Source of the DNA: Agapetus fuscipes
Lineage: Eukaryota; Arthropoda; Insecta; Trichoptera; Glossosomatidae
Direction of reading: 5' to 3'
Assembly: GCA_951799405.1 (NCBI GenBank)
Contig: OX637356.1
Location: 13,973,229-14,037,228 of the forward strand
Length of the DNA stretch: 64,000 bases
Positions 10,405 through 20,239 of the stretch are shown here, in pieces. Each line of letters opens with the position of its first letter. Positions within the stretch are counted from its first letter, which is position 1. Position numbers and translations under genes: made by a program. The notes below the pieces were generated by a model. That model was not told the DNA's origin. It saw nothing but the letters and a program-made list of their open reading frames with translations, and did not search any database.

Positions 10405-10655
10405 ATACCAGACTGATAGGTTGGTATGAAGCTGACCACCCGTGCTGTAAAAATCGATTCACTTTTGCCAATGCCACCCCGGTTCAGGGAACGGCGGAAG
10501 GAGGTGCAAGGTTTATGTTCATGTGAGGTTTTGCTTATTTGTATGCACACATGCGGAATGTGTAGGCGCGAACCTACATGTGCCCGTCTGTGGGCATGCA
10601 TTTAATATGAGCCTTAAATGTTGACATATCTTTGCAGCTTAGATTATAGATTATA
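10405..10655 (+). mobile_element. Family C variant (LINE 3' UTR)
   Basis: Subfamily with CACCCCGGTTCAGGGAACGG and GAGGTTTTGCTTATTTGTAT, shared with 19980-20228. The tail is TTAGATTATAGATTATAGG. Confidence 0.75.
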
Positions 10656-10664
10656 GGTTATTTA

Positions 10665-11228
10665 AGAAATCCTGTGCGGGAGACTCCCTAGATTCTAGAG
10701 ACTCTAGTGGGGCTATACTTAGACATTTTAGTCGTCGGTTGAGCCCACGCTTTGACAAACTAATGATGCATTTGTATGAAGAACTGCCAATCCAAAATGG
10801 CCGCAAGTGAACAGCTGATTTTTTTCATACAAATATTACAAAATTCGGTAGGTAAAAATGACCGTGCTGATGAAACTTCCAGCGCAGGCACGATTAGTTT
10901 GTCAAAGCGTGGGCTCAACCGACGACTAAAATGTCTAAGAATAACCCCGTTAGAGTATCTGACACTTGTTGTAGTGCCGCAGAGGTGGACGAGCTTGGTC
11001 GTCGCTACAAAGCGCCAATACTCAAGCAAGACCCAGGTGCTGTAAGGCTGGATAGACCTTTAAGTGACCGGTCTTTGGTAAAGGTTTTATGATTTTTTTT
11101 CAACCCAGCGAAGAGCATATTTGGAAATATAAATTGTATATTTTTTGTGCTCCGCCGGGATCCGAATCCACAACCTTCCATTTACGAGTCTGAAACGTTG
11201 CCACTGCACTACGGACCAGTCCAAGAAT
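10665..11228 (-). mobile_element. SINE B with type (ii) tail, split by a MITE
   Basis: The minus-strand head lies at the right (B box complement GGATCCGAATCCACAACC). The body runs to GCCGCAGAGGTG. The type (ii) tail (CTAGATTCTAGAGACTCTAG) lies beyond the MITE at 10709-10948. The unbroken copy at 50827 confirms the target sequence. Confidence 0.8.
10709..10948. mobile_element. MITE M, PIF/Harbinger-like, copy 1
   Basis: Terminal inverted repeats of about 60 bp start GGGGCTATACTTAGAC and contain TTTAGTCGTCGGTTGAGCCC. The interior carries ATGGCCGCAAGTGAACAGCT. Inserted in a SINE B tail, with TAG on both sides plus 1-2 unassigned bases. No coding capacity. Confidence 0.8.
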
Positions 11229-11244
11229 ATTATAGTACAAAAAA

Positions 11245-11512
11245 CAACAAAATTTCGTTCCCTTAGTGCTTGTTTACCTTATGTCTATCAGAGATAATTT
11301 CACATGAGCAATTTGTATGTGTACTGCACCAATGTGTCGTATAAAAACTGTAAATTGATTTTTAAAATATTTAAAAAAACTCTCACATAACCGTGTTTTT
11401 AATATATTTTTCTCACCTCAATGTGTAAAATGTGATTCTCAATACAATTTCATTGAAAGGTCATCTTTGAATCAAATAGTATACAAGCCAAACAAGCGTT
11501 GGGAAGGGGCGA
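11245..11512. mobile_element. MITE D, diverged copy
   Basis: Ends TTCGTTCCCTTAGTGCTTGT and AAACAAGCGTTGGGAAGGGG. The interior has CACATGAGCAATTTGTATGT. Confidence 0.65.
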
Positions 11513-11747
11513 AGTGTAAGTTCACGCATAGACATTTTCATGCGTTAAAAAACTTAAATGAACATAAACTTGTAACTCTGCCACAATTCCCTGACTTCGG
11601 ACTAATATTTGCAAAAGTGTACCAAGTTTTTCAGCATGAGAAGTCAGCCTCATACCAACCTATTAATCAAGAAATATACCTACGTCCAAAAATGAACAAC
11701 TAAAATGCAACATATCTTTGCGAATTTTGAAACGAAAAAACACAAAT

Positions 11748-12192
11748 AAGCTACGCGTATAGCTTAACTTCTTGCCGCGTTATCCCCGAAGAATGTTGCA
11801 TGTGGCAAGTGGAACCTATTTATTTTTACAGGTAAAGGGGCCAGATATACGCCAACCATTTCAATTGAAGTGGGTGTTTCACAGCTCCTTCCTAAGCTAC
11901 GCGTAAAGTGAAACTTCTTGCCGCGTTATCCCCGAAGTTTTTCGCATATGGCAAGTGGAACCTTTTCATTTTTACAGGTAAGGGGGCTGGTCTTACGCCA
12001 ACCACTTCAATTGAAGTGGAGGTTTCACAGCTCCTTTGGAGGCTGGTTCTCATTTTTTGTGAAGGTTGAGTAAACCTTGACGGTATTTTATTTTGAATGT
12101 ATACAACAAAACGGGAAATCATTTTTATCGAAACCAAGCTCTCGGCATGGAATGCAAGCACTCTACCAACTGAGCCATCGACTGGACGGTTA
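11748..12192 (-). mobile_element. SINE A, tandem partial duplication
   Basis: A 3' half copy (11748-11893) abuts a full copy (11894-12192), both minus strand. Both repeat GCGTTATCCCCGAAG and TTTACAGGTAA. The full copy has the tRNA-like head (plus-strand CACTCTACCAACTGAGCCAT) at its right end. Confidence 0.8.
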
Positions 12193-12545
12193 TATTAAGT
12201 TTACCTGAGATAACAAAAGTATATATTAAGAAGACCTTTTAAATACATTGAATGTGGTTAATTCGCCATAATGAGAAAGATGAGCCTCAGAATGGAATTC
12301 TCTTGAACACTTTGTACAGCTTCTTCACTTCGTATCTGAGTCTCTTCCCGGCAATAAATTTAATCGATGCTCTACTAGCTTGGTCGTTTGATCTTTCCTT
12401 GCCACAGGGCAATGAAGCCTGTTGGTTCTGCCGTTTCCACATTTTCAAAATTTCACACCCCGTTGTTATTGGAAACCAATCTTGCTAAAATGCTAGCACA
12501 TTTCATAATGCTTCAAGAAATCCTTAAAATTTTAAAAATCGTTTT
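12193..12545. other. Unassigned; 78-codon ORF
   Basis: An ORF at 12252-12488 (+) encodes a hydrophobic stretch (YSFFTSYLSLFPAINLIDAL), but I see no family match or splice context. Likely chance. Confidence 0.35.
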
Positions 12546-12547
12546 GG

Positions 12548-12625
12548 GGCTTTGATGATGATGATGATGATGACTTGGTATAGCGCCGTTTCGTGAAGAT
12601 TGTCACTCCAAGGGCGCTTTCTGTG
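12548..12625 (-). mobile_element. L2/CR1 LINE 3' UTR fragment
   Basis: A GATGATGATGATGATGA tail, then TATAGCGCCGTTTCGTGA and CACTCCAAGGGCGCTT. This is the 3' hairpin of the LINE family at 54262, with no ORF remaining. Confidence 0.8.
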
Positions 12626-12689
12626 CTATCGCGGCGAAGTAGTGTGTCTTGACGGTTGTTTTAAGGTTTTCCCTGGATTTTGAAATTAA

Positions 12690-12945
12690 ACTTATAGGTT
12701 GGTATGAGGCTGACCACCCACACTGTAAAATATGGTTCACTTTGCCAATGTCACTCCTGTTTCAGGGAATGTCGGCAAGAGTTGCAGGACTAATGTTCAT
12801 TTGAGGTTGGATTATTATATTATAGGTCCATATGCGACATGTGTTAGCGCAAACTTATACGTGGCTGCTTGTGGGAATGCGTTTAATATGAATCTTAAAT
12901 GATATATGATATCTTTGCAGCTTAGATTTAGATTTAGAAACCAGA
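12690..12945 (+). mobile_element. Family C (LINE 3' UTR)
   Basis: Near full-length: ACTTATAGGTTGGTATGAGG to CTTTGCAGCTTAGATTTAGA. Confidence 0.8.
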
Positions 12946-13251
12946 TAACTTGTTGATCAGGGGTAGAAGTCTTGACTGTACCTATTAGAAGGGATGGAAT
13001 AACAAGTAAGTAAAAACACACAGACACACAATCAAAAGTAAACATACACTGACATAGAATCATACATTCGTAACAGTAGAATGAAAAAAAAATAACGCAG
13101 CAACCAATTGTAAGGGATGGATACAATACGAAGAGATCTACGTTCTGGAGTCATCAACTCGTCTGGCAAACTTGGTTACATATTCCAACTTCCTTCAACA
13201 AAACATTGAAATGTTGAAATTCCAATGCCATAAAGTCGTCTTATTTCATAT

Positions 13252-13512
13252 TGTTCCCCCAGTGATTGTTTGGTTGATTGTTTGGTTTATCTACCACTTG
13301 AATCAAAGATGACCTTACAATTAAATTGCCTTAAAAATCACAGTATACACAATCTGAGCTAAGAAAAAACGTACAACTCGATTAATGTGAGAGTTATTTT
13401 AAATATTTTAAAAATTAATTTCCAGTTTTTATAAAAACACATTGGTCTAGTACACCATTGCTCATGGGAAATACCTCTGTTGGACATCGGACAAACAAGC
13501 ACTAAGGGAATG
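13252..13512. mobile_element. MITE D with 4-bp target duplication
   Basis: Starts TGTTCCCCCAGTGATTG and ends AAGCACTAAGGGAATG, flanked by ATAT at 13248-13251 and 13513-13516. The interior has CACAATCTGAGCTAAG and GGTCTAGTACACC. This is the best-defined D copy. Confidence 0.75.
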
Positions 13513-13956
13513 ATATGTCGCCAAATTGTCAATGTCCCTTGCAGCCAAAGTTATCTTTGACTGAAGCAAGGTTTATCCAGGAGCCGGTGTAATGAATCTA
13601 CTTTGACGGAAATTGCATCAGATCCCAGTTACTCGAGTATTAAACCACATGCAATACAGTTTCCCAAAAATATATAGAAAGTTAAGCACTCAATAGAGTC
13701 GCTGTTGTGGTTTCCGTAGATGTTCGGTAAACTCTCGAGCTCAGTTGTAACTTTAAGGCTTTAACTTGGGCTACGGCTGATCCCTCGCTTACGGAAATGT
13801 TGGGATCTTCAGGAAGAAACGTCATGGAAGATTGGCAATCGAATCTAACATACATTTATAATTTTGAAAGTCGTTCTTTGACTTAATATTCTAGAGTTAC
13901 ATTGTTTGACTTACAAGACTTCCAATAATTGTGTTCAGAATAGGTTCAGGTAACGC
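13513..13956. other. No recognisable feature
   Basis: No domain, repeat family or structural RNA that I can identify. Confidence 0.45.
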
Positions 13957-14275
13957 AACTAAGCTACACATGTAGTGTAACTCCTTTAATTCGTTATTCC
14001 CGAAGGTTTTCGCATGTGGTGAGTGGAACCTTTTTATTTTTGCAGGTAACGGGGTTGGCCTTGCGCCAACCTCTTCAGTTGAAGGGGGAGTTTCCAGGCT
14101 AGTACTTATTTATTGTGAAGGCAGAGTAAGCCTTGCCGATTTTTTTTATGTTTGTGTTTGAAATAAACACGGGAAACGGGAAATAATTTCTGACACCCTC
14201 GGTGGGATTTGAACCTGAGCTCTCGGCATGGAATGCAAGCACTCTACCAACTGAACTATTGACCGGACTAAGGTA
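13957..14275 (-). mobile_element. SINE A, long form
   Basis: Minus-strand copy from the CGCAACTAAGCTACAC tail to the head complement CTACCAACTGAACTATTGAC. Contains the ~75-nt segment absent from short-form composites. Confidence 0.85.
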
Positions 14276-14309
14276 CGAGAATTGTGTAAAATCTCTCTAT
14301 AAAGTGTTT

Positions 14310-14440
14310 AAGTGCTGTTTACAAAACATTTGATCCATGGTTGATCTGTGGATCATCGATTTTTTGTTTGGAAAAATCCTTGTCGGCTTCGGATGAGCCA
14401 TGGATGAACTGCGACATACTCTTATGATGTTACCGGGCTC
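14310..14440. repeat. Low-copy dispersed repeat
   Basis: TTGATCTGTGGATCATCGAT and GGATGAGCCATGGATGAACT recur in diverged form at 39640-39740 (GATCTACGAATCATAGATTT). A trace is seen near 44580. Nature unknown. Confidence 0.4.
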
Positions 14441-14589
14441 AATTTAATAACAATTGCTGTTATTTATACATCACAATTTATTACAGATTCACTTCACATA
14501 CAGAGTCGAATTTATACCTACACAATACAACGGTCGCTTTGGCCCTTTTTACAGCAAGAATAAAGATTATTCTCGAAACATTGAGAACT

Positions 14590-14844
14590 CGCTGCCTTAG
14601 TTCTTGTTTGCCGAATAGACCATTAAGCTAATTTTACATGAGCAATGTTTGCATGTGTACTGGACCAATGTGTCTTATGAAAACAGGAAATAGATTTAAA
14701 AAATATTTAAAACAACTCTCAAATTATCGAGTTCTACGGTTTTTCTTAGCTCAGATTGTGTAGAATTTGATTCTTAAGACAACTGCATTAAAAAGTCATA
14801 TTTGACAAAATTGGTTTATACGGCAAACAAGAACTGGGGGAGCG
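14590..14844. mobile_element. MITE D, near-intact copy
   Basis: Starts CGCTGCCTTAGTTCTTGTTT and ends AACAAGAACTGGGGGAGCG. Flanks are AACT and AAAT (3 of 4 match). The first 14 bases match the terminal repeat of the 40376-43542 transposon (CGCTGCCCTAGTTC) with one difference. Confidence 0.8.
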
Positions 14845-14888
14845 AAATGGCGAGACTTTACTAGAACACTTGAGCAGTTTTGACCAAT

Positions 14889-15222
14889 ACGCAACGCAAC
14901 TAAGCTACACATATAGTGTAACTTCTTGCCGCGTTATCCCCGAAGGGGTCGCATGTGGCGAGTTGAGCCTATTTATTTTTACAGGTAAGGGGGCCGGCCT
15001 TACGCCAACCACTTCAGTTGAAGTGGGGGTTTCCCAGCTCCCGAGAGAGCTGGTACTCATTTCTTGTGAAGGCTGAGTAAACCTTGCCGGTATTATTATT
15101 TTGGGGTTTGAAATAAACACCGAAACGGGAAATCATTTCTGACACCCTCGCGCTCGGTGGGATTCGAACCCGAGCTCACGGCATGGAATGCAAGCACTCT
15201 ACCAACTGAGCTATCGACCGGA
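14889..15222 (-). mobile_element. SINE A, long form, well preserved
   Basis: Contains CGCGTTATCCCCGAAGGGGT, TTTTTACAGGTAAGGGGGCC, and the head complement GGGATTCGAACCCGAGCTC / CTACCAACTGAGCTATCGAC. A useful reference copy for the family. Confidence 0.9.
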
Positions 15223-15308
15223 CCAATACAAATACAATTATATAATTTTTTTCAGGGTTTGGTAGTTTACACAGTGAAAGTCCATTGTATAATTATTAAT
15301 GAAATAAA

Positions 15309-15516
15309 CACACTGTTTCAATTCACTTTTATTATTTGAACTCTATCAAACGTTTTCGCCTAAAAAGGCATCCTCAGGACAATGACAAATTAAATTAAAA
15401 ATTAATAGAAGAAGAGAATTTAATTTTTGATTTGATTTGTCATTGTCCTGAGGATGCCTTTTTAGGCGAAAACGTTTGACAGAGCTAAAATAATAAAAGT
15501 GAATTGAAATAGTGTG
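15309..15516. mobile_element. Palindromic element MITE1 with hammerhead-like arms
   Basis: Imperfect inverted repeat. CACACTGTTTCAATTCAC on the left pairs with GTGAATTGAAATAGTGTG on the right, and the inner arms contain GGCATCCTCAGGACAATGAC and its complement. Each arm carries the same hammerhead-like core (plus strand 15443-15482; minus strand about 15345-15383). Confidence 0.75.
15443..15482 (+). ncRNA. Hammerhead-like motif in MITE1
   Basis: Layout: UUGUC (15443-15447), CUGAGGA (15448-15454), one extra U, stem II GCCU/AGGC (15456-15459 with 15464-15467), GAA (15468-15470), self-complementary AACGUU, then U and GACAG pairing with UUGUC. The CUGANGA and GAA cores match the hammerhead consensus. 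The extra base before stem II does not. Confidence 0.45.
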
Positions 15517-15737
15517 ATAAAGGAAAAACAGTTTTGTTTTCGATTACGTGAGTATATTTTTATAAACCACAACCGGTTTCGCAAACATCCGTTCGCATCA
15601 TCAGGTGGATAAATTAATACGGATGTTTGCGAAACCGGTTGTGGTTTATAAAAATATACTCACGTAATCGAAAACAAAACTGTTTTTCCTTTATCATTAA
15701 TGATGAACGATTACAAAGTTAATGCCTCTACAATCAA
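15517..15737. mobile_element. Palindromic element MITE2 inserted in MITE1's flank
   Basis: Perfect 78-bp arms, 15515-15592 and 15619-15696, span AAACAGTTTTGTTTTCGATT and CACAACCGGTTTCGCAAAC. A 40-nt tail lies outside the right arm. TGAAATAGTGTG occurs on both sides (15505-15516 and 15738-15749), suggesting a ~12-bp target duplication. Confidence 0.8.
15567..15608 (-). ncRNA. Hammerhead-like motif in MITE2
   Basis: On the minus strand: CCAC, CUGAUGA, one extra U, stem II GCGAAC/GUUUGC with GGAU loop, GAA, self-complementary ACCGGU, U, then GUGG pairing with CCAC. This is the clearest example, with the canonical CUGAUGA core. Confidence 0.5.
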
Positions 15738-15749
15738 TGAAATAGTGTG

Positions 15750-16229
15750 TTTATTTAATAAATTATATAAGTAACTAACATCTAGAGACTTTATCACAGA
15801 CAAACAAAACTCACAATTACATATTCATAACAGTATGAATATAAAGTCGGTCTAATGGACTGCTAAAAAGGATAATGGGGCATGTTAAGTGACATAATAT
15901 ATCTCAAGCTGTTACTCGCATTATATAGGGGATGAAGAAACCACGGCGCTCTATTGCTGTTTCATTATTATAACGCTTAAACCATCAATCATCCCTAGAC
16001 TACGAGATAGTCTCGTTCCCTCGCTCATCTCTGGATCATCCAGGTATCACCGGATATACTGAGATATTAAAAATCACTAAACTTAGATAACCTCTTTACT
16101 AAAATGCGGTTGAGTGGAACAGAATCAAAAGAGGCCTTTTAAGGCGAAAATATTTTAGCAAAAGATAAAATTTTCAATTATAATGGTGAGCTACAACTGT
16201 GACATTTTTATTTTTTTTAAATTAAATTA
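15750..16229. other. Unassigned; degenerate hammerhead-like hairpin
   Basis: At about 16131-16155 (+), GAGGCCTTTTAAGGCGAAAA followed by TATTTT resembles the stem II-GAA-stem III part of the motif, with the first core lost. Otherwise nothing recognised. Confidence 0.35.
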
Positions 16230-16475
16230 AGTGGTATGCGGCTGACCACCAATGCTGTAAAAATGGTTCACTTTGCCAATGTCACCCTTGTCTCAGGGAA
16301 GGACGGCAAGAGTTGCAGGGTGTATAACCATTTGTGATTTGGTTTTTATGTTGTCGGTTCCCATGCGGCATGTGCAAGCACGAACTTGTACGTGTCTGGT
16401 TGTGAAAATGCATGTAATGGGAATCTGCAATGTAACATATCTTTGCAACTTAGATTAGATTAGATTAGATTAGAA
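16230..16475 (+). mobile_element. Family C (LINE 3' UTR)
   Basis: GGTATGCGGCTGACCACCAA to a clean TTAGATTAGATTAGATTAGA tail. Confidence 0.8.
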
Positions 16476-16582
16476 TACAATTTAATAAAAGGATTTATTG
16501 GTTGTAGATGCATGAACTTTGTAATTGTTCATCATTAAGGATAAAAGAAAAACAATTTTGTTTTCGATTACTTGAGCATACA

Positions 16583-16947
16583 TATATTTTATACCACAAC
16601 GCAACGCAACGCAACGCGAACGCAACGCAACTAAGCTACACATATAGTGTAACTTCTTGCCGCGTTATCCCCGAAGGGGTCGTATGTGGCGAGTTGAACC
16701 TATTTATTTTTACAGGTAAGGGGGCCGGCCTTACGCCAACCACTTCAGTTGAAGAAGGGGTTTCCCAGCTCCCGAAAGCGCTGGTTCTCATTTCTTGTGA
16801 AGGCTGAGTAAACCTTGCCGGTGTTTTATTTTGGGGTTTGAAATAAACACCGAAACGGGAAATCATTTCTGACACCCTCGGTGGGATTCGAACCCGAGCT
16901 TTCGGCATGGAATGAAAGTACTCTACCACCTGAGCTATCGACCGGAC
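16583..16947 (-). mobile_element. SINE A, long form, inserted in MITE2
   Basis: The tail is a GCAAC microsatellite (CAACGCAACGCAACGCAACG) at 16598 onward. The head complement TGAGCTATCGACCGGAC lies at the right. The body is nearly identical to 14889-15222. Confidence 0.9.
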
Positions 16948-16987
16948 TAACCGGTTTCGCAAACATCCGTTTGCATCGTCAGGTGGT
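16945..16987 (-). ncRNA. Hammerhead-like motif, MITE2 copy 2
   Basis: On the minus strand: CUGACGA, extra U, stem II GCAAAC/GUUUGC, GAA, then ACCGG up to the SINE junction. Stem II is fully Watson-Crick here, where copy 1 has a G-U pair. Stem III and the downstream stem I are cut off by the SINE. Confidence 0.4.
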
Positions 16988-17039
16988 TAAATCCCCATTT
17001 TATTGATGTTTGAAAGGTCTTTTTTTAGTCATAATCTAC

Positions 17040-17262
17040 AATCTAAGTTGTGAAAATAAACTGACATTTAAGGCTCATATTTAATGCATGAGTTTGCGCT
17101 TACACATGCTGCATGTGAACATAAAAAATAAAACAAACCTTGCATGAGCACACACTTTGCAACTCATGCCACCTTTCCCTGAAACCATTGTATTGACAAA
17201 AGTGGACCAAGTTTTTACAGCATGGGTGGTCAGCATCATACCAACCTCTGAGTCTAGCAACA
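17040..17262 (-). mobile_element. Family C (LINE 3' UTR), diverged
   Basis: Minus strand from ATCTAAGTTGTGAAAATAA to GCATGGGTGGTCAGCATCAT. Confidence 0.75.
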
Positions 17263-17489
17263 CAAAAATACACTTTTGGTTAAACGCTCGGTTTTTTTTT
17301 TTTTATATAAAAGTTTTAAAGCTACAGATTGCACAAAGCAAACGGAGTGTAACTGATACTCATAAAAATAGCTCGGTGAAGCTGTTTTCTGTTTTTTTTT
17401 TTAGTAATTTGCATTTTTTAAGGCCACATTAAAACGTTAAATGAATCTCATTCTAAATATAGATAATCTATTTTAAAATCTTTTATATT

Positions 17490-17625
17490 TATTCGTTGAC
17501 TTAATATAGGTTGATATGCGGCTGACCACCCACACTGTAAAAAATGTTTCACTCTACTAATGTTATATCCCTATTTCTGGGAAGGTTGAAGGTGAAAGTT
17601 GCAGGATTTTTCAATTACAATTAAA
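17490..17625 (+). mobile_element. Family C, 3'-truncated and diverged
   Basis: GTTGATATGCGGCTGACCAC through GGAAGGTTGAAGGTGAAAGT. The distal UTR is missing. Confidence 0.6.
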
Positions 17626-17727
17626 AGAAGAGCCTTAGGCGCCAACATTACAGAACAACCGTCATTTTTTTTTGTCCATGCATGAACTATACATTATTTT
17701 ATCTTGCAGCTGTTTCACTAAGATTTC

Positions 17728-17990
17728 ACTACCCGGGAGGGCTGGTTCTCATTTCTTGTGAAGGCTGAGTAAGCCTTGAGATCGAACCCTTGCTCTCGGC
17801 ATGGAATGCAAGCATTCTACCAATTGAGCTATCGACCTCTATACGAGCTTAGTCGTCGTCCCTGATTACCGTCCGCCAATTCTCAAGCAAGACCCAGTTG
17901 CTGTAAGGCTGTACTTTACCTTTGGTGACCGGTCATTGGTAAAGGTTTATCTTGGAAAATATAAATGGTATATTTGTTTGTGGTATAAAT
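17728..17990 (-). mobile_element. Composite SINE B-A, short-form A
   Basis: On the minus strand B precedes A. A (17728-17838) shows the short form: GAGTAAGCCTTGAGATCGAA joins directly to the head. B follows to the right with CAAGCAAGACCCAGTTGCTG. Confidence 0.75.
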
Positions 17991-18216
17991 GTTAAATGGT
18001 ATAGTTACTAAAGCCAGATTCTACAATGATCCTTATTCTTGCTATAAAATAAAGACCAAAGCTCTCTGTAGCTTAGAAGTGAATTGACCGTCGGATTATG
18101 CAAGTAAAAAGTGACTAAAATCAATCAGTTGTAATCAAATTGTACTCGTGAAAAGCATAACAGTGCATTTTTTTTTAATTCACGCAAGCGAGGTGAGATT
18201 TACTCAAAGTTAAATC

Positions 18217-18735
18217 CTCGGGATGCATGTCGTGGTAAAGGAAGACCGAGAAAGGTATGGATGGACCACATTTCCGAAATTGCGAATGAATGGAATATCC
18301 AGAGTCATAATAAAAGGAGAGCCTGTATAAATAAGGTTATAACTCTAGAGGAAATGAGAGAAGTGTGTAAGGACAGAAAGAAATGGCGGTTGATCTGTGA
18401 TGCTGGCGGCTAGGGTTTTTTTTAATAAGAATTTGTTTTCTGTTAGTTTTTGATGTCCATAGATATTATTATTTATTGATTTAAAAAATGTAATTTGTTG
18501 TGTATGTTCCTTGACTCATAGGTTGGTATGCGGCTGACCACCCATGCTGTAAACAATGTTTCGCTTTGCCAATGTTGCGCAAGAGTTGCAGGCTGTATGT
18601 CAATTTGAAATTTGGGTTTTTATGTTGTACGTTCACATGAGGCATGTACAAGCGCGAACTTGTACGTGTCTGGTTGTGAGAATGCATGTAATGTGAATCT
18701 CCAATATAACATATCTCTGCAACTTAGATTAGATT
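18217..18735 (+). mobile_element. LINE 3' unit: ORF end plus family C UTR
   Basis: GAAGACCGAGAAAGGTATGG starts the ORF end (GRPRKVWMDH, then CKDRKKWR). The UTR starts at about 18508 and the TTAGATTAGATT tail closes at 18735. A short internal deletion removes the CACCCCTGT segment. Confidence 0.8.
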
Positions 18736-19074
18736 AAAACTTAAATTTTGTCGCTAGGTGTGCTAGCAAAATTGTGCCCCTTGGTTTTGCAAGGACTATA
18801 GTATGTACATGGGTAATCTGTCCTTAAGTAATACCGTCCTATCCAAACAGAAACAGACCGACACACATACACTCTGAATAGATGGCTTTGGCGCGGAAAC
18901 AATGGACGAGATTCGTTCTCAAATGACTGATTTCCACTTTAAAACAAGGACACGTTCTTTAAAATGGGTGTTCAGAGTTTTGAATAGAATGGAAATCATG
19001 TGATGGAAATTTACTTTTAAAATATATCATACGTATCTGTAGATCTACTGTTACTGTTACTGTATCCTGCCGCC
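18736..19074. other. No recognisable feature
   Basis: Nothing recognised apart from the approach to the LINE remnant at 19075. Confidence 0.4.
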
Positions 19075-19265
19075 ATTCTACTAGGGGTGGCCTGTATCTC
19101 CGCAGATGCATCTCGACTTTTTTCTATCCTTGCATATCACATTCATCACTTCCCTCACACTTTTTTTCTCAATATCACCTATTTGGTCTTTATTACATTT
19201 ACGGTCTTCTCCACGGCGCTTTTCTCTCACATTCCCTACTGAACAATATTTTTCGTTAGTCAAAG
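19075..19265 (-). pseudogene. Sister-LINE ORF end, strongly decayed
   Basis: The minus frame keeps REVMNVICKDRKKSRCICGD and TGHP. The tail near 19050 is TTACTGTTACTGT on the plus strand, as in the family at 10147 and 59210. Confidence 0.6.
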
Positions 19266-19274
19266 TTAATACTA

Positions 19275-19530
19275 ATCTAATCTAAGTTGCAAAGATATGT
19301 TACATTGGAGATTCACATTACATGCATTCCCACAACCAAGACACGTACAAGTTCGCGCTTGCACGTGCCTCATGTGAGCCTACAACATAAAGAACAATCT
19401 CAAACGGACATACACCCTGCAACTCTTGCCGTCCTTCCCTATAACAGGGGTGACATTGGCAAAGTGAACCATTTTTTACAGCATGGGTGGTCAGCCGCAT
19501 ACCAACCTTTAAGTCAAGGAATACCTCTTC
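19275..19530 (-). mobile_element. Family C (LINE 3' UTR)
   Basis: CTAATCTAAGTTGCAAAGAT through CATACCAACCTTTAAGTCAA. Well preserved. Confidence 0.8.
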
Positions 19531-19904
19531 ACGAAACTTTTTTCTTTTTTTAATTAAAAGTAAATAGAATAAACATATAAATATTTAAAAATATAAATGG
19601 TAAAACATTGCTTTAATTCACTTTATTTTATTTGTTTCATAGAATAAACATACATTAAATATGAATATTTGACAGTGGTCACCAACTATCACCGATCTAT
19701 CCAGCTCACTATTTCCGACAGGCTTTGCGTTTGCCACCACCAAGCTGTATTGACACAAAACTCGTGTGTCGGCCATCTAGGATACATGGTGGGCGCAAAC
19801 AATCACCGCCCATCGTGGCGGATAATCAGATCCTGCGTGGAATGTTTGCTCACATGTGCCGCACCCCCAACACATAAAACGTTGCGTAAAATCCTGACGC
19901 AAAC
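19531..19904. other. No recognisable feature
   Basis: A 94-codon ORF at 19669-19953 (+) has no family signature and its end runs into a SINE A tail, so I treat it as chance. Confidence 0.4.
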
Positions 19905-19970
19905 GCAGCTAAGCTACACATACAGTGTAACGCAGAGCTTCCAGACGTTTTGATGGGCTTCTTCAGCGTA
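19905..19970 (-). mobile_element. SINE A tail fragment joined to a family K fragment
   Basis: AGCTAAGCTACACATACAGT (A tail) is followed by GAGCTTCCAGACGTTTTGAT and GGGCTTCTTCAGCG. This is the minus-strand family K core with its hairpin partly deleted. Confidence 0.5.
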
Positions 19971-19979
19971 AAATTGCAA

Positions 19980-20228
19980 TGATCCTTGACTGATAGCTTG
20001 GTATGAGGCTGACCATCCGTGCTGTAAAAATCGGTTCACTTTTGCCAATGCCACCCCGGTTCAGGGAACGGTGGCAGGAGTTGCAAGGTTTAAGTCCATG
20101 TGAGGTTTTCTTTATTTGTATGCACACATGCAGAATGTGTAGGCGCGAGCCTACATGTGCGTGTCTGTATTGTCATGCATTTCATATAAGCCTTAAATGT
20201 AAACATATATTTGCTGCTTGGATTATAG
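19980..20228 (+). mobile_element. Family C variant (LINE 3' UTR)
   Basis: Same subfamily as 10405-10655 (CACCCCGGTTCAGGGAACGG). The tail is TTGGATTATAGATAG. Confidence 0.75.
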
Positions 20229-20239
20229 ATAGATGGATG

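Larger units (their letters stand above)
16540..16995. mobile_element. Second MITE2 copy, split by SINE A
   Basis: The left part (CAATTTTGTTTTCGATTAC...ATACCACAAC) and right part (CCGGTTTCGCAAACATCCGT) are the two sides of one MITE2 arm. A SINE A at 16583-16947 interrupts them at CACAA|CCGG. Confidence 0.8.

Noticed and set aside
16450..16475. TTAGA repeats as telomere-like sequence
   Set aside because: They occur only as 3' tails of family C LINE copies, and the arthropod telomere unit is TTAGG.
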